Shown: positions 1 through 8,342, counted from the first letter of the stretch. The stretch: DNA of 64,000 nucleotides from Streptomyces lacrimifluminis (GCF_014646095.1 NZ_BMMU01000031.1:1-64000), one strand, 5' to 3'. Notes: a model not told the origin generated them from the sequence alone. Numbers and translations are program-made.

Positions 1-294
1 GTAACCCACCAGCGCATCGCCGCACAGGTCGTACGACTTCTTCAACTTCTTCAAGTTCTTCAAGTTCTTCGGCACATCCGAGAACTCGTCCTGGAACACC
101 TCAGCGGTCTTGCCCGCCCACTCCAGCGTCTCGTTCTCCGACGCCATCCCCTTGACCAACCGCAACGCGTCCGCGACATCATCCGCGAAGTCATGCAACG
201 TACGAGCCAGTTGACGCACCCGATCCGGATCACCCGGCGTCGGGTCCTTGTCGAGGTCCAGCACATGCCAATCCGCCGGCCGATACCCCACCAT
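1..294 (-). CDS. N-terminal part of a putative type VII-secreted effector (cut by window start)
   Basis: The ATG at 294 opens a frame that stays open to base 1, giving 98 residues beginning MVGYRPADWHVLDLDKDPTP. It is helical and lysine-rich near residues 80-88. Its first ~30 residues align by eye with the 451-residue protein at 11520: both have a DWH-L motif, then DP-PGDP, then (I/V)R, followed by a helical segment. That is the pattern of the putative T7SS-secreted/LXG-like N-terminal domain. The C-terminal, possibly toxic, part lies outside the window. The gene follows the 215-aa partner gene on the same strand after 83 bases, so the two may be co-transcribed. A 12-bp palindrome (CGTGTGCACACG, 330-341) lies in that gap. 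The function is inferred from the domain pattern and neighbours only. Confidence 0.7.
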   Translation of the reverse strand, partial: MVGYRPADWHVLDLDKDPTPGDPDRVRQLARTLHDFADDVADALRLVKGMASENETLEWAGKTAEVFQDEFSDVPKNLKNLKKLKKSYDLCGDALVGY

Positions 295-377
295 CCCGCA
301 ACCCCCGTCACATACACGTCATCAACAACCGTGTGCACACGTGAACCTACAAGGAAGGGTCGTTCGATGTGAAGGAG

Positions 378-1025
378 CTACTCGGCGAACCGGAACGTTG
401 AGGTGATCGCGTCGAAGATGTCGAAGAACGACTCCGCGAGGTCCAGCACCTGGCTGCTGCCCGCCACCAGCGCCACCTTGCCCTCCTGGCCCGGCACCGG
501 GATGAACGTCTGCATCAGCACAGCGCGGATGGTGCGGCCGAGTTCGTCGCCCGGTACGGCGATGTCCTCGACGCCGTACGTACGCGCCGCCGAGCCGACA
601 CCGGGGATGTCGACGGTCGTGACCTTGCGCCAGGAGTCGCCCTCCCTCTTCGCCTCCTTGACCGCCAACTGGGCGGCGATGACCGCCGGGTCGGTCGAGA
701 GCGGCTCGCCGTCCGCCTTACGGCCGCCGACCATCGAGACGGTCACCGAGCCGGTGATCGGGGTGTCCCCGCCGAAGCTCTCCGCCATGCAACCGCAGTA
801 CAGCGCGCCCGACTTCCACGCGTCCGCCGCCGCCTTCCGCAGGAACTCGGTGTAGGTGTCGCGGTACGGGGCCAACTCCGTGCGCTGCCGCACCCGTTCG
901 TCAACCATGCGCCGGATGGAGTCGTCACGGGACTCGGGGCGCACGTCGAACTCCCACCACGACTCGGGCACCTTGATCCGGAACCCACCTCGCTCGACCG
1001 TCTGCGTTTCGCTGTAGCGGGCCAT
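378..1025 (-). CDS. T7SS-cassette partner protein, 215 aa, unknown function
   Basis: This cytosolic-looking protein has no signal peptide or membrane segment. Near its start it reads GFRIKVPESWWEFDVRP, then a helical D-S-IRRMVDERV stretch and a long helix ending in RKAAADAW. The 225-aa protein at 13298 has the same layout: YRLLLPDQWAQIPLR, an AIHHILEDAF helix, and a second helix followed by a beta-rich half. Both end in a short F-F-D helix and a TFRF/NFRW terminus. I infer that they are paralogues, one per T7SS cassette, perhaps chaperone, adaptor or immunity partners of the secreted protein beside them. ATG 1025 was chosen because GGAG and GAGGAC lie just upstream. No catalytic motif was recognised. 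Confidence 0.8.
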   Translation of the reverse strand: MARYSETQTVERGGFRIKVPESWWEFDVRPESRDDSIRRMVDERVRQRTELAPYRDTYTEFLRKAAADAWKSGALYCGCMAESFGGDTPITGSVTVSMVGGRKADGEPLSTDPAVIAAQLAVKEAKREGDSWRKVTTVDIPGVGSAARTYGVEDIAVPGDELGRTIRAVLMQTFIPVPGQEGKVALVAGSSQVLDLAESFFDIFDAITSTFRFAE

Positions 1026-1148
1026 GTCCTCACTCCACCCCGTTCACTCGACCACTCGTCGACTCGATCTCCCGTGCCCGCATCGTTCCGTTGTACGGTG
1101 CCGATCAGACGTTGGTCAGACTACGAGGCGCTCCTGGGGGACTCACAC

Positions 1149-1502
1149 ATGGGCAAGGGCAAGTCCGACCTCACGCTCCCGCTGAGCGAACTGGAGGAGT
1201 ACGGCAGCCGGCTGCGGTCCGTCAAGACCCGGCTGAACCACACCAAGAAGCTCTTCGAGTCCTACAAGGACGACATCGGCGACGGCAGCGTGAACAACGC
1301 GCTGGAGGACTTCGAGTCCAACTGGGAGGACGGCCGCGAGGACATCACCCAGCAGCTCGACGCCCTCGCCGACATGTCCGACGCCGTCGTACGCGAGTTC
1401 AAGAAGCTCGACGACGAACTCGCCAAGCAGGTCAACGAGAAGATGACGACCAAGGACACCCGGGGTGGCGGCGGCCAGGGCAACAGCGGTGGCGCCCAGT
1501 GA
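1149..1502 (+). CDS. WXG100-like (ESAT-6 superfamily) protein, 117 aa
   Basis: This is a small helical-hairpin protein of the type exported by ESX/type VII systems, where such proteins act as dimeric substrates or co-secretion partners. The predicted turn reads SNWEDGRED instead of a canonical W-x-G. A long second helix ends FKKLDDELAKQ, and the tail is Gly/Ser/Asn-rich and disordered. The same NW-(E/D)-D-x-R turn and FK-LDDELAK ending occur in the 95-aa protein at 11184, so the two are probably paralogues. ATG 1149 is preferred over longer frames because CTGGGGGA precedes it and homologous sequence begins there. It converges with the tad operon, with only 20 bases between the stop codons. 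Confidence 0.85.
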   Translation: MGKGKSDLTLPLSELEEYGSRLRSVKTRLNHTKKLFESYKDDIGDGSVNNALEDFESNWEDGREDITQQLDALADMSDAVVREFKKLDDELAKQVNEKMTTKDTRGGGGQGNSGGAQ

Positions 1503-1522
1503 GCTGAGGGCTACCTACCCCC

Positions 1523-2011
1523 TCACCCCACCTCGTTCTCCGCCACCGCCTCGCCCCGTACCGTCACGTCCCCGCCGTAGAACAGCCCCGTGAACACCGG
1601 TGAGTACGTCAACTGCACCTCGACCTGCACCTCGTCGGCGTTCGCCGCCACGCAGTGGGACGCGCCCGTGTCCGCGGCGGACATGCCCATCTCCTGGGCG
1701 AAGGCCTTCACGCGTGCGTCGCAGTTCTGGAAGTTGATCGGGGCTCCGCCCGCCGCGTTGCCGTAGAGGGCTTCGAGGTCTATGTCCTGGGCGGCGTAAC
1801 GCGCCGCCTGTTCCGCGATGTCCGCCGCCCGTTCCCGCTTCGAGATGGACATGCCGCCGTCGATCACGAAGGCGGAGAGGGAGAGGAAGAGGAGGGCGAA
1901 GATGATCACCGCGCCCGCCCCCGAGCCTCGGTCGTCCAGGCGGGCCCACCGACGCTCGGACCAGTCGCGCCAGTCGCGTACGGCAGAGGGCACTCTCGGT
2001 CTCGGCGTCAC
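1523..2011 (-). CDS. TadE/TadG-like pseudopilin, last gene of the tad operon
   Basis: A short basic N-terminus (DWSERRWARLDDRGSG) precedes one hydrophobic segment at about residues 33-53 (AVIIFALLFLSLSAFVIDGG). This is the layout of TadE/TadG-like proteins, with an N-terminal anchor and an extracytoplasmic domain. The following AADIAEQAARYAAQ helix is typical of the family. The protein is 162 aa, shorter than proteobacterial TadG, which carries a large von Willebrand domain. It overlaps the preceding gene by 4 bases, so translation is probably coupled. It should act at the membrane in assembly or priming of the Flp pilus. Confidence 0.85.
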   Translation of the reverse strand: MTPRPRVPSAVRDWRDWSERRWARLDDRGSGAGAVIIFALLFLSLSAFVIDGGMSISKRERAADIAEQAARYAAQDIDLEALYGNAAGGAPINFQNCDARVKAFAQEMGMSAADTGASHCVAANADEVQVEVQLTYSPVFTGLFYGGDVTVRGEAVAENEVG

Positions 2012-2439
2012 ACTGTCCTCCGGAACGGGTCCAGCGGTGAGCTGAAGGTCGCTGTCAGTGTCGTCGGGATGTCCAGGCCGAGCATCGCCAGGCCCCGCAC
2101 CTCGCAGCTCACCTCGACCGAGAAGATGGTGTCGGGCTCGAAACCGGCGCTGGTCTGGGTCACGGTGACCGGGCCCGAGCAGACGTCCGTCAGGTCGGCC
2201 TCGGCCGCCTTCTTGGCCTCCGCCATCGCCGTCACATGATCCTTCTGGATCGACCCGGCCCGGGCCGCGTCCCGCGCCGCCCCGTCAAGTGCCCCGCGCC
2301 CGTCGACCAGTTGCCCGAAGGCCACCAGCACCAGGATGAACATGATCATCACGGGGGCGAGGATCACCACCTCGATGGTGGAGAGGCCTCGGTCGCCGTG
2401 GTTCCGCGCGAAGGAAGGCACCCAGGACGGCAGGTTCAT
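2008..2439 (-). CDS. TadE-family pseudopilin
   Basis: This 143-aa protein has the pseudopilin signature GDRGLSTIEVVILAPVMIMF at residues ~16-35. It consists of a prepilin-like G-(x)n-E motif, a hydrophobic helix, and a helix containing DGAARDAARAGS. A small secreted domain with one cysteine pair (DVCSGP and VSCEVR) follows. In the family, TadE proteins are minor pilins processed by a prepilin peptidase and needed for Flp pilus formation. The start codon overlaps the stop of the upstream tadE-like gene (TGATG at 2437-2441) and the end overlaps the next gene by 4 bases. Confidence 0.88.
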   Translation of the reverse strand: MNLPSWVPSFARNHGDRGLSTIEVVILAPVMIMFILVLVAFGQLVDGRGALDGAARDAARAGSIQKDHVTAMAEAKKAAEADLTDVCSGPVTVTQTSAGFEPDTIFSVEVSCEVRGLAMLGLDIPTTLTATFSSPLDPFRRTV

Positions 2440-3017
2440 CAGTTCTCCCCCTCCCGCACGAACCGCTCCACCGGTCCCACCGACTGCGCGTGCACGGTCA
2501 GATCGAAGCCCGGGAACACCATGGGCACCCGTGCCGTGATCTCCACGCCCACCGTGTTCTGCTCCGGCTGGAGCATCGTCACGTCCGGCGACAGGACCAG
2601 GGTCGGGCCCAGTTGCTGGATGTAGCTGTCCACCACGTCCTGCGCCTCACCCCGCCACGCGCCCGGCTGGTCGTGCGCCATGGCGCGGGCCTTGCGGGCA
2701 CCGGCCTGGGCCGCCGCCTGGGCCACGTGGTCCGCGAAGAAGTACAGCGCGAACTGCACTGTCGCGAAGATCATGAAGAAGAGCACGGGCGTCAGCAGCA
2801 CGAACTCGATCGCGGTCATGCCGGAGTCGGACGTACGGGAGCCGGACCTGGCGGAACCGGACGTGCCGGAGCCGGACCTGCCGGAGCCGGACCTGCCGGA
2901 GTCCGACGTCCCGGCGTCGCCGCGGGCGGACGCCGACTTCCGTGCGGCCTCCACCCTGCGGCGTACCCATCTGCCTGCGCCACCCACGAGCAACCCCGTC
3001 AACTCGACCCCGTACAC
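2439..3017 (-). CDS. TadE-family pseudopilin with repetitive Ser/Gly/Arg N-terminal extension
   Basis: The recognisable core starts at about residue 66 with GMTAIEFVLLTPVLFFMIFA, a pseudopilin motif and membrane helix, followed by a helix with AAAQAGARKARAMA and a beta-rich C-terminal domain. Usual TadE proteins have about 20 residues before the membrane helix. Here roughly 65 residues precede it, largely an SGRSG/SGSRTS-type repeat encoded by six 15-bp units (2821-2910). The GTG at 3017 gives this long form. A shorter internal start is possible, but no strong ribosome site separates the two. The gene lies 20 bases after the pilin gene and is coupled to the next tadE gene. Confidence 0.85.
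   Translation of the reverse strand: MYGVELTGLLVGGAGRWVRRRVEAARKSASARGDAGTSDSGRSGSGRSGSGTSGSARSGSRTSDSGMTAIEFVLLTPVLFFMIFATVQFALYFFADHVAQAAAQAGARKARAMAHDQPGAWRGEAQDVVDSYIQQLGPTLVLSPDVTMLQPEQNTVGVEITARVPMVFPGFDLTVHAQSVGPVERFVREGEN
2821..2910. repeat. Six tandem 15-bp units inside a tadE-like gene
   Basis: The units start at 2821, 2836, 2851, 2866, 2881 and 2896. The consensus is ccggagccggacctg, and the fourth and fifth copies are identical. The unit length is a multiple of three, so changes in copy number would preserve the frame and vary the Ser/Gly/Arg pentapeptide repeat. Confidence 0.9.
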
Positions 3018-3036
3018 CCCGTTTTCGTACGTACGA

Positions 3037-3297
3037 TCAGCAGGTGCCGCTTGCCTTGGCGCCCTTGATGCAGTCGCCGACCTTGTTGGCGCCGTCGCTC
3101 AGCGCGGTGTTGATGATCGCGGCGACCACGCCGACGATCGCCACGACGACCGCGGAGATGATGACCCACTCGACCGCGGACGCACCGCGGTCCAGTTCAC
3201 CGGAGCGGGCGCGCTGCACACGGCCCTGCAGGAAGGTGACCAGGAAGTCCATTGCCGGGATCCCGGTGCCGAAGTTCCGTCCGTTCAATCCGTTCAT
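3037..3297 (-). CDS. Flp/type IVb major pilin, 86 aa
   Basis: This is the likely structural subunit of the Flp pilus. The sequence shows a leader, then RGASAVEWVIISAVVVAIVG, in which the A-x-E-W-(V/I)(I/V) pattern and hydrophobic helix match Flp pilins (G-x-x-A-x-E-Y). A short C-terminal tail follows with two cysteines (GDCIKG and the terminal C) that could form a disulfide. ATG 3297 is chosen because GAGAGGAC lies 8-9 bases upstream; an upstream start at 3330 has no such site. The gene sits between the TadC-type and TadE-type genes. No prepilin peptidase gene is present in the window, so the processing enzyme must be elsewhere. Confidence 0.88.
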   Translation of the reverse strand: MNGLNGRNFGTGIPAMDFLVTFLQGRVQRARSGELDRGASAVEWVIISAVVVAIVGVVAAIINTALSDGANKVGDCIKGAKASGTC

Positions 3298-3364
3298 GGT
3301 GAGTTGTCCTCTCAAAACATCTTGGGGCATTGGCCATGGGCCATGGGCAGTACGGGAAACGACT

Positions 3365-4288
3365 TCAGACCTGGAACACGCGCATCGCCGCCGGATAGAT
3401 CAGGAACACCAGGAACCCCGCACACAGGAGCAGTTGGGCCACGAGCATCGACTGTGACTTCTCGCCCGCGCTGCCCTCGATCTCCGCCAGTTCGCGGTGC
3501 CGCATCGTCTCCGCGCGGGAGGCGAGCGACTCGCGGACCTTCGCGCCGTCGTCCGCGACCAGGGCGAGGGAGGCGGAGAGGTCCTTGAGTTCCTCTACGC
3601 CCAGTTCCTCGCCCAGCGAACCGAGCGCCTGCCACTGGCTGGTGCCGGTGATACGGGCGTCCGCGAGAGCGTTGCGGATGCGCTGGGTGGCCCAGCCGTC
3701 CGACACCTCCGCCGCCGCCATCAACGCCTCGGGCAGACCCCGGCCGCCGGCCAGGCTCATCGACACCAGGTCGAGATACGCCCCGATCACGCGCCGCAGG
3801 TCACGCCGTTTGTCGGCAGCGTCCCGCCGTACCTCCAGGTCGGGCAGGAAGAAGAAGACCAGCGCGAAGAGCAGCGCCATCCAGACCGGGATGGCCGGGC
3901 TCCTGCCGAGGCCCAGCGTCAGGACGATGACGAAGAGGAACGGGCCGAAGAACAGACCGGCCGCCCCCAGCAGCACCTTAGTTGCGAGGAAGTTCTCCCA
4001 ACTCCGGTCCAGGACGGCCAGGTCGGCCCGCAGTGAGCGCTGCTCCCAGCCCTGCTGGAAGTAGAAGTCCGAGACGCGGGCACCCACTTGGGCGCGGAAC
4101 GAGCCGATCCGGCCGGCGTCCTGCGTGCGATGGGCCGACTCGTACGCCGTCCCCCGCGCCCGCATCGCGTCGACGCGCGCGACCTGCGAGACCGCGCTCC
4201 GCTTCGACGGCATCAACGCCCGTACGAGGACGTAGATGCCGAGGCCCAGGACGGCGCCGACCAGCACGGGCATGGTCAGATCGTTCAT
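3365..4288 (-). CDS. tadC: TadC-type membrane protein (type II secretion F domain)
   Basis: This 307-aa inner-membrane platform protein of the pilus machine has an N-terminal helix (residues 8-25), a hairpin of two helices around 105-150 (KVLLGAAGLFFGPFLF and WMALLFALVFFFLP), and a T2SSF cytoplasmic domain containing DLVSMSLAGGRGLPEAL. A terminal hydrophobic helix ends the chain (LLLCAGFLVFLIYPA). These features match the GspF/TadC family. Its start overlaps the tadB stop by 4 bases (ATGA), so the two platform subunits are probably made in step. Confidence 0.92.
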   Translation of the reverse strand: MNDLTMPVLVGAVLGLGIYVLVRALMPSKRSAVSQVARVDAMRARGTAYESAHRTQDAGRIGSFRAQVGARVSDFYFQQGWEQRSLRADLAVLDRSWENFLATKVLLGAAGLFFGPFLFVIVLTLGLGRSPAIPVWMALLFALVFFFLPDLEVRRDAADKRRDLRRVIGAYLDLVSMSLAGGRGLPEALMAAAEVSDGWATQRIRNALADARITGTSQWQALGSLGEELGVEELKDLSASLALVADDGAKVRESLASRAETMRHRELAEIEGSAGEKSQSMLVAQLLLCAGFLVFLIYPAAMRVFQV

Positions 4289-5376
4289 CGACGTACCCCC
4301 TCTTCAGCGCCAGCGCCGGCACCGGCCCCGTACGGCGGCTGTCCCTGCGCGCCTTGCACGCCATGCGCTCCTTGCGCCCCTGGGTTCGGCGTCCGGGCCG
4401 GCCGCACGAACTGCACGGACGTGTCATCCCGTACCAGGAAGCGTTCGGGCGTCTCGATGGTCGACAGCTTGCGCAACCACCAGAAACCGAGCGCGAACAG
4501 GCCGCAGACACAGGCGAGTACGAGCTGTCCGATCGGCGTTCCGTACGGCTCGACGAACTCCCGGTTGAAGATGGCGAGTCCGAGGACGAAGCCGACCGAC
4601 ACCACGACAACGATCTGTACGGAGCGGCGAGTCGACGACCGCTGGGCCATGACGCGCTGACGCATGTCGACCTCCTCGCGTGCCGACTTCGCGAGTGCGC
4701 CCAGGACTTGACGCAGACCCGGGCCGCGCAGCCGCGAGTTGAGGATGAGCGCCGCGACGATGATGTCGGCGGACGCGTCGTCGATCTCGTCCGCGAGCTG
4801 CTGGAGCGCCTCGGGAAGCGGGGTGCGGGAGCGGAGCCGGTCGACCATCGCGTCCAGGTGCGGACGCAGTACGGGTGCCGCCGCGCGCGCCGACGCCGGG
4901 ATCGCCTGCTCCAGACCGACCGCACCGGCGATCGTGTCGCGCAGCGACTCCGTCCAGGAGGCGAGGGCCTCCACGCGCCGCATGCCGGCCCGTTCCTCGG
5001 CCGCGCCGCCGAAGAGGCGGTCCCAGAAGAAGACGAGGACGCCGGCAGCGATACCGGCCACCGCCCACCGGGTGAGCACCAGCACGGCGAGTCCGACGAG
5101 GGCGGCGAGCGAGCCGCGCTGGCCCGCGAACCGGATGAGTTCGTTCGCGCGCTCGGTGGCCTTCTGCTTCTCGTGCTCGGGCTTGACCGGCAAACCGCGG
5201 ATCGCGACCGCGAGCAGCGCGAGCCCGCCGCCGACAGCGACGCCTGCTCCGAGCGAGTACAGGACCTCGATGGAGAACAGTCCGCCCATGGAGCCGAGCG
5301 AGCCGACGGCCGCCGAGTACGTGTGCCCGTACGAGTCCCCGTAGGTATGCATATTGCTGTACGTCGTCATGGTCAC
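4285..5376 (-). CDS. tadB: TadB-type membrane protein (type II secretion F domain)
   Basis: This 363-aa platform protein carries a T2SSF domain: the SWTESLRDTIAGAVGLEQAI region, then LRSRTPLPEALQQLADEI and a basic EEVDMRQRVMAQRSSTRRSV stretch. It has paired membrane helices near residues 35-55 and 90-120 and again after 275. The first ~30 residues are unusual, rich in Tyr, His, Thr and Ser (YSNMHTYGDSYGHTYSA), and not typical of TadB. The GTG at 5376 overlaps the tadA stop (GTGA), which supports this start even though an internal start near Met31 is possible. A proline/glycine-rich tail ends the protein. Confidence 0.9.
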   Translation of the reverse strand: MTMTTYSNMHTYGDSYGHTYSAAVGSLGSMGGLFSIEVLYSLGAGVAVGGGLALLAVAIRGLPVKPEHEKQKATERANELIRFAGQRGSLAALVGLAVLVLTRWAVAGIAAGVLVFFWDRLFGGAAEERAGMRRVEALASWTESLRDTIAGAVGLEQAIPASARAAAPVLRPHLDAMVDRLRSRTPLPEALQQLADEIDDASADIIVAALILNSRLRGPGLRQVLGALAKSAREEVDMRQRVMAQRSSTRRSVQIVVVVSVGFVLGLAIFNREFVEPYGTPIGQLVLACVCGLFALGFWWLRKLSTIETPERFLVRDDTSVQFVRPARTPNPGAQGAHGVQGAQGQPPYGAGAGAGAEEGVRR

Positions 5377-6683
5377 CCCCAGTTCCCGCCGGGCAACCGG
5401 TACCCGTGCGCGACCAGATCGTCGAGGCAGGAGATGGGCGCGTGCGGCACGATGCGGCCGTCCGGGGTCTCGGCGAAGACCTCGCTGGACAGCACGCGGC
5501 CGTCCACGCCGTTGACCTCGCGGACCGACGTCACCATGCGCTGAAGCCGGCCGCCCGTATGGAAGTTGTTGCGCCGCGTGATGAAGACGACGAAGTTGAC
5601 GGCGCCCGCGACGAGCATCTGGCTGGCCTCGATGGGCAGCCGCTCCGTCGCCTGGAGGGCGTAGGTGGAAATACGGTTGAAGACCTCGTGCGAGCTGTTG
5701 GCGTGGATCGTGGAGAGCGAACCGTCGTTGCCCTGCGACATCGCGTTGAGCATCGTCACGATCTCGTCGCCGAGCACCTCACCGACGATGACGCGCGAGG
5801 GGTTCATACGCAGCGACCGCCTCACCAGCTCGGCCATCGAAATCATGCCCTGGCCCTCGGAGTTGGGCAGCCGCTCCTCGAACGCCACGACGTTGGGGTG
5901 GAGTTCGGGAAACTGGTCGAGGCCCAGCTCCAGCGCACGTTCGACGGTGATGAGGCGCTCGTGCGGCGGGATCTCGTTGGCGAGGGCCCGAAGCAGCGTC
6001 GTCTTACCGGCGTTGGTCGCACCCGCGATCATGATGTTCTTCCGGGCGCGCACGGCACAGGCCATGAAGTGCGCGACCTCCGGAGTCACGGTGCCGTTGC
6101 CGACAAGATCGGAGATGAAGACTTTCCCCATACGCGCACGACGGATGGAGAGCGCCGGCCGCCGGGTCACGTCCATGACCGCCGACAGACGCGACCCGTC
6201 AGGCAGCCGCAGGTCGAGCTGCGGATTGGCGGAGTCGAAGGGCCGGGAGGAGAGACCGGAGTACGCGCCGAGCACCTGAATGAGCTCGATGAGCTCCTCG
6301 TCGGACTCGGCGACGGGATCCCCCGCGACCTCGCGCCCGTCCGAGTACCCGACGAAGACCTGGTCGTACCCGTTGATGTCGATGTTCTCGACGTCGACGT
6401 TGTCGAGCAGCGGCTGCAGCCGCCCGACGCCGAACAGCGCGGCGTGCACGGCAGCCGCGTACTGCTCCTCGGTCTCGGCATCCAGCGGCGTACGCCCGGC
6501 GTTGATCTCCGTCCGGGCATGGTCCTCAAGGATCTGGGCGATGACGGCCCGCGCGTACTGCCGCTCGTCCTCACCGGACATCGGCGTGACGTTGGAAGCC
6601 TGGTCGAGCCGACGCTGCTCGGAGATCCGGTCACCGGCTTCCTGCCGGAACCGCTTGACCAGCGAGTGGTCGACAGCGGTCAT
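5373..6683 (-). CDS. tadA: TadA/CpaF-type pilus assembly ATPase
   Basis: This hexameric secretion ATPase should power Flp pilus extension at the cytoplasmic face. The 436-aa chain has an N-terminal helical domain. The Walker A loop is GATNAGKTT (221-229), the Walker B-like strand is RVIVGEV (297-303), and the His box is STIHANS (324-330). The spacing and the R-R-x-R-P-x-L-S-I-R region before the P-loop match the CpaF/TadA class rather than GspE. It is coupled to both neighbours by 4-base overlaps, next to the TadZ-like ATPase and the platform proteins. Confidence 0.95.
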   Translation of the reverse strand: MTAVDHSLVKRFRQEAGDRISEQRRLDQASNVTPMSGEDERQYARAVIAQILEDHARTEINAGRTPLDAETEEQYAAAVHAALFGVGRLQPLLDNVDVENIDINGYDQVFVGYSDGREVAGDPVAESDEELIELIQVLGAYSGLSSRPFDSANPQLDLRLPDGSRLSAVMDVTRRPALSIRRARMGKVFISDLVGNGTVTPEVAHFMACAVRARKNIMIAGATNAGKTTLLRALANEIPPHERLITVERALELGLDQFPELHPNVVAFEERLPNSEGQGMISMAELVRRSLRMNPSRVIVGEVLGDEIVTMLNAMSQGNDGSLSTIHANSSHEVFNRISTYALQATERLPIEASQMLVAGAVNFVVFITRRNNFHTGGRLQRMVTSVREVNGVDGRVLSSEVFAETPDGRIVPHAPISCLDDLVAHGYRLPGGNWG

Positions 6684-7597
6684 CGGCCGGCTCCGGCATG
6701 GCCGGGTTGACCACCGGCGTGACCGGGCTGCCCGTGCATCGGAGGCTGGTGGCCCTGGCCCGGCACCTGCCCCTGGATCTGGACCTGGCTGGGTACGGTC
6801 CAGGCGGCCCCGTACTGCTGATACAGGTCCGAAGTCACCTTGCGGGCCGACCGGATGAGCATCGACTTGTCGAGCCGCCCGCGCTTGCGCCCGGCCAACT
6901 GCTCGGCCCCGGCCGGGTCTTCGGCGAGCGTGCCGACGACGCGTGCACCCGTCTGCGCGTGTACGAGCATGTCGTTGACCTGGTTGACCAGCTTGCCCGA
7001 GTTGTTCGGATCGGCGATGAGGACGACCCCGATGAGGGGTGTGGCGAGACTGGCGGCACCGCGCGGACCACCGTGCAGCTTGGCGGAGAGGGCGGCGGCA
7101 CGGTCGCGCACGCGGGCGATGGCCTCGGGCTCGGTACGCGAGATGAGCAGCACGAGCGCGGCATGCGGAAACAGCTCGACGACAGGCGTGTCCCCGCTGA
7201 TGCGTCCGCAGTCGGCGATGACGTCGGCGGGCGCGTTCGGGGAGTCACCGAGCTGCGCGAAGGCACTGCCGAGGGTGGGCCAGAGCCCGGCGAGCCCGGC
7301 GGCCTGTTCGGCGATGCCGAGCCCGACGAGCACTTCGAGGCCACCGCTCAACGGCTGTACGTGGTCCCAGAGTTGATCAGGAACGAGCCCGCGCCGCGCG
7401 GTCGCGGCAATCGACAGCATGCCGGTGTTGGGGTTGAGCATCCCGCCGTGCGCGGCGGCACTGCGGTAGACGAGGTCACCGCCGGCCGGGTCGGTCTCGG
7501 CGAGCAGCGCCCGCCGAGGCCAGACCGCCGCGAGCGCGACGGCCGCGGTGGTCACGCCGGGTGAGCCCTTGTCGGCGGCAAGAACGATGAGCGCCAT
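6680..7597 (-). CDS. TadZ/CpaE-like MinD-family protein with degenerate Walker A
   Basis: This is a ParA/MinD-fold protein that in tad systems localises the pilus machine. The N-terminus reads MALIVLAADKGSPGVTTAAV, where a deviant Walker A would be KGGxGKTT. The signature first lysine (K10) is present, but the nucleotide-binding lysine is replaced by valine. A D-P-A-G-G-D-L strand follows. Later segments (VIADCGRI; VLLISRTEPEAIARVRDRA) match the family core. The C-terminus is a Gln/Gly/Pro-rich tail. The lost lysine suggests weak or absent ATP hydrolysis, as reported for some TadZ proteins. The gene is 16 bases downstream of the SAF-domain gene and overlaps tadA. Confidence 0.85.
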   Translation of the reverse strand: MALIVLAADKGSPGVTTAAVALAAVWPRRALLAETDPAGGDLVYRSAAAHGGMLNPNTGMLSIAATARRGLVPDQLWDHVQPLSGGLEVLVGLGIAEQAAGLAGLWPTLGSAFAQLGDSPNAPADVIADCGRISGDTPVVELFPHAALVLLISRTEPEAIARVRDRAAALSAKLHGGPRGAASLATPLIGVVLIADPNNSGKLVNQVNDMLVHAQTGARVVGTLAEDPAGAEQLAGRKRGRLDKSMLIRSARKVTSDLYQQYGAAWTVPSQVQIQGQVPGQGHQPPMHGQPGHAGGQPGHAGAGR

Positions 7598-7613
7598 GGT
7601 TCCGGGGCCGCCT

Positions 7614-8342
7614 TCAGCTGCTGGGGATAAGCACGAGAGCCACTTGGCCCGCGGCAGCGGCCTGAGCCAGCTCGGCGGCCTTGGTGGCGTCTACGGTGAG
7701 GGTGACGGGCAGGTTGGTGCTGCTTATCACCTCACTGTCATCGGCCTTCTTCAAGTCGGTGACCTTCGCCTTGTCCACGATCAGGCTGGTGCCGGCGCCG
7801 GACGAGGAGGAGTCAGTGGAGCCCGTACTCGATCCGGTACCGGTGCCGTTGGAGGTGACGCGGTAGGCGGCGACGAGGTCACCCTGCTTGAGGCTCCCCG
7901 GGTACTGCCCCTCCTTGAGGGAGAGCCCGACGATGGCCTGCCCGGCGGCAAGGCCGGTCTCGCCGGTGAACATCTGCCCGACAGGAACGACTCCCGCAGG
8001 GATCGCGCTGACAGCCTTCAGCTTCATCAGACCGTTCAACTGCTCCCACGGGATGTAGTCGATGCCGTCGTCGGCCGCGACCAGGACAGACGCCGTGTTC
8101 GCCTTGCTGACGGACCCCCCGGCCGGGATGGGAGCGGTCACCTTGACGACCTCGATCCGGTCCCCCGCCCGCAGCACGAGCATCGTCGCGCCCAGCGCAC
8201 CGACCAGAATCAGAAGCACCGCAAGGGCGGCAAGAGCCGGTTTGCGCTCGCGAGGCGGTGCCGGGAGTCGCTCACCGGACATCGGCTGAGCGGGCACCGA
8301 GGAACGGCCGCCGCCCGCACCCGTACGCTCTTGGATCTTCAC
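7614..8342 (-). CDS. SAF-domain protein (CpaB/RcpC-like), first gene of the tad operon
   Basis: This 242-aa single-pass membrane protein has a cytoplasmic proline/arginine-rich N-terminus and a membrane helix at residues ~35-55 (ALAALAVLLILVGALGATML). A SAF domain follows (VKVTAPIPAGGSVSKANTAS, then AVSAIPAGVVPVGQMF), and a Ser/Gly-rich linker leads to a beta-rich tail. CpaB/RcpC proteins bind the cell wall or stabilise the pilus channel; here an extracytoplasmic role is inferred. The GTG start at 8342 has GGGGAG at 8350-8355, seven bases upstream, and the A/T-richer sequence just beyond (8365-8400) is the likely operon promoter area. Confidence 0.85.
   Translation of the reverse strand: MKIQERTGAGGGRSSVPAQPMSGERLPAPPRERKPALAALAVLLILVGALGATMLVLRAGDRIEVVKVTAPIPAGGSVSKANTASVLVAADDGIDYIPWEQLNGLMKLKAVSAIPAGVVPVGQMFTGETGLAAGQAIVGLSLKEGQYPGSLKQGDLVAAYRVTSNGTGTGSSTGSTDSSSSGAGTSLIVDKAKVTDLKKADDSEVISSTNLPVTLTVDATKAAELAQAAAAGQVALVLIPSS

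Noticed and set aside
330-341. CGTGTGCACACG palindrome before the partial effector gene
   Set aside because: Only 12 bp and no supporting half-sites; too little to call an operator.
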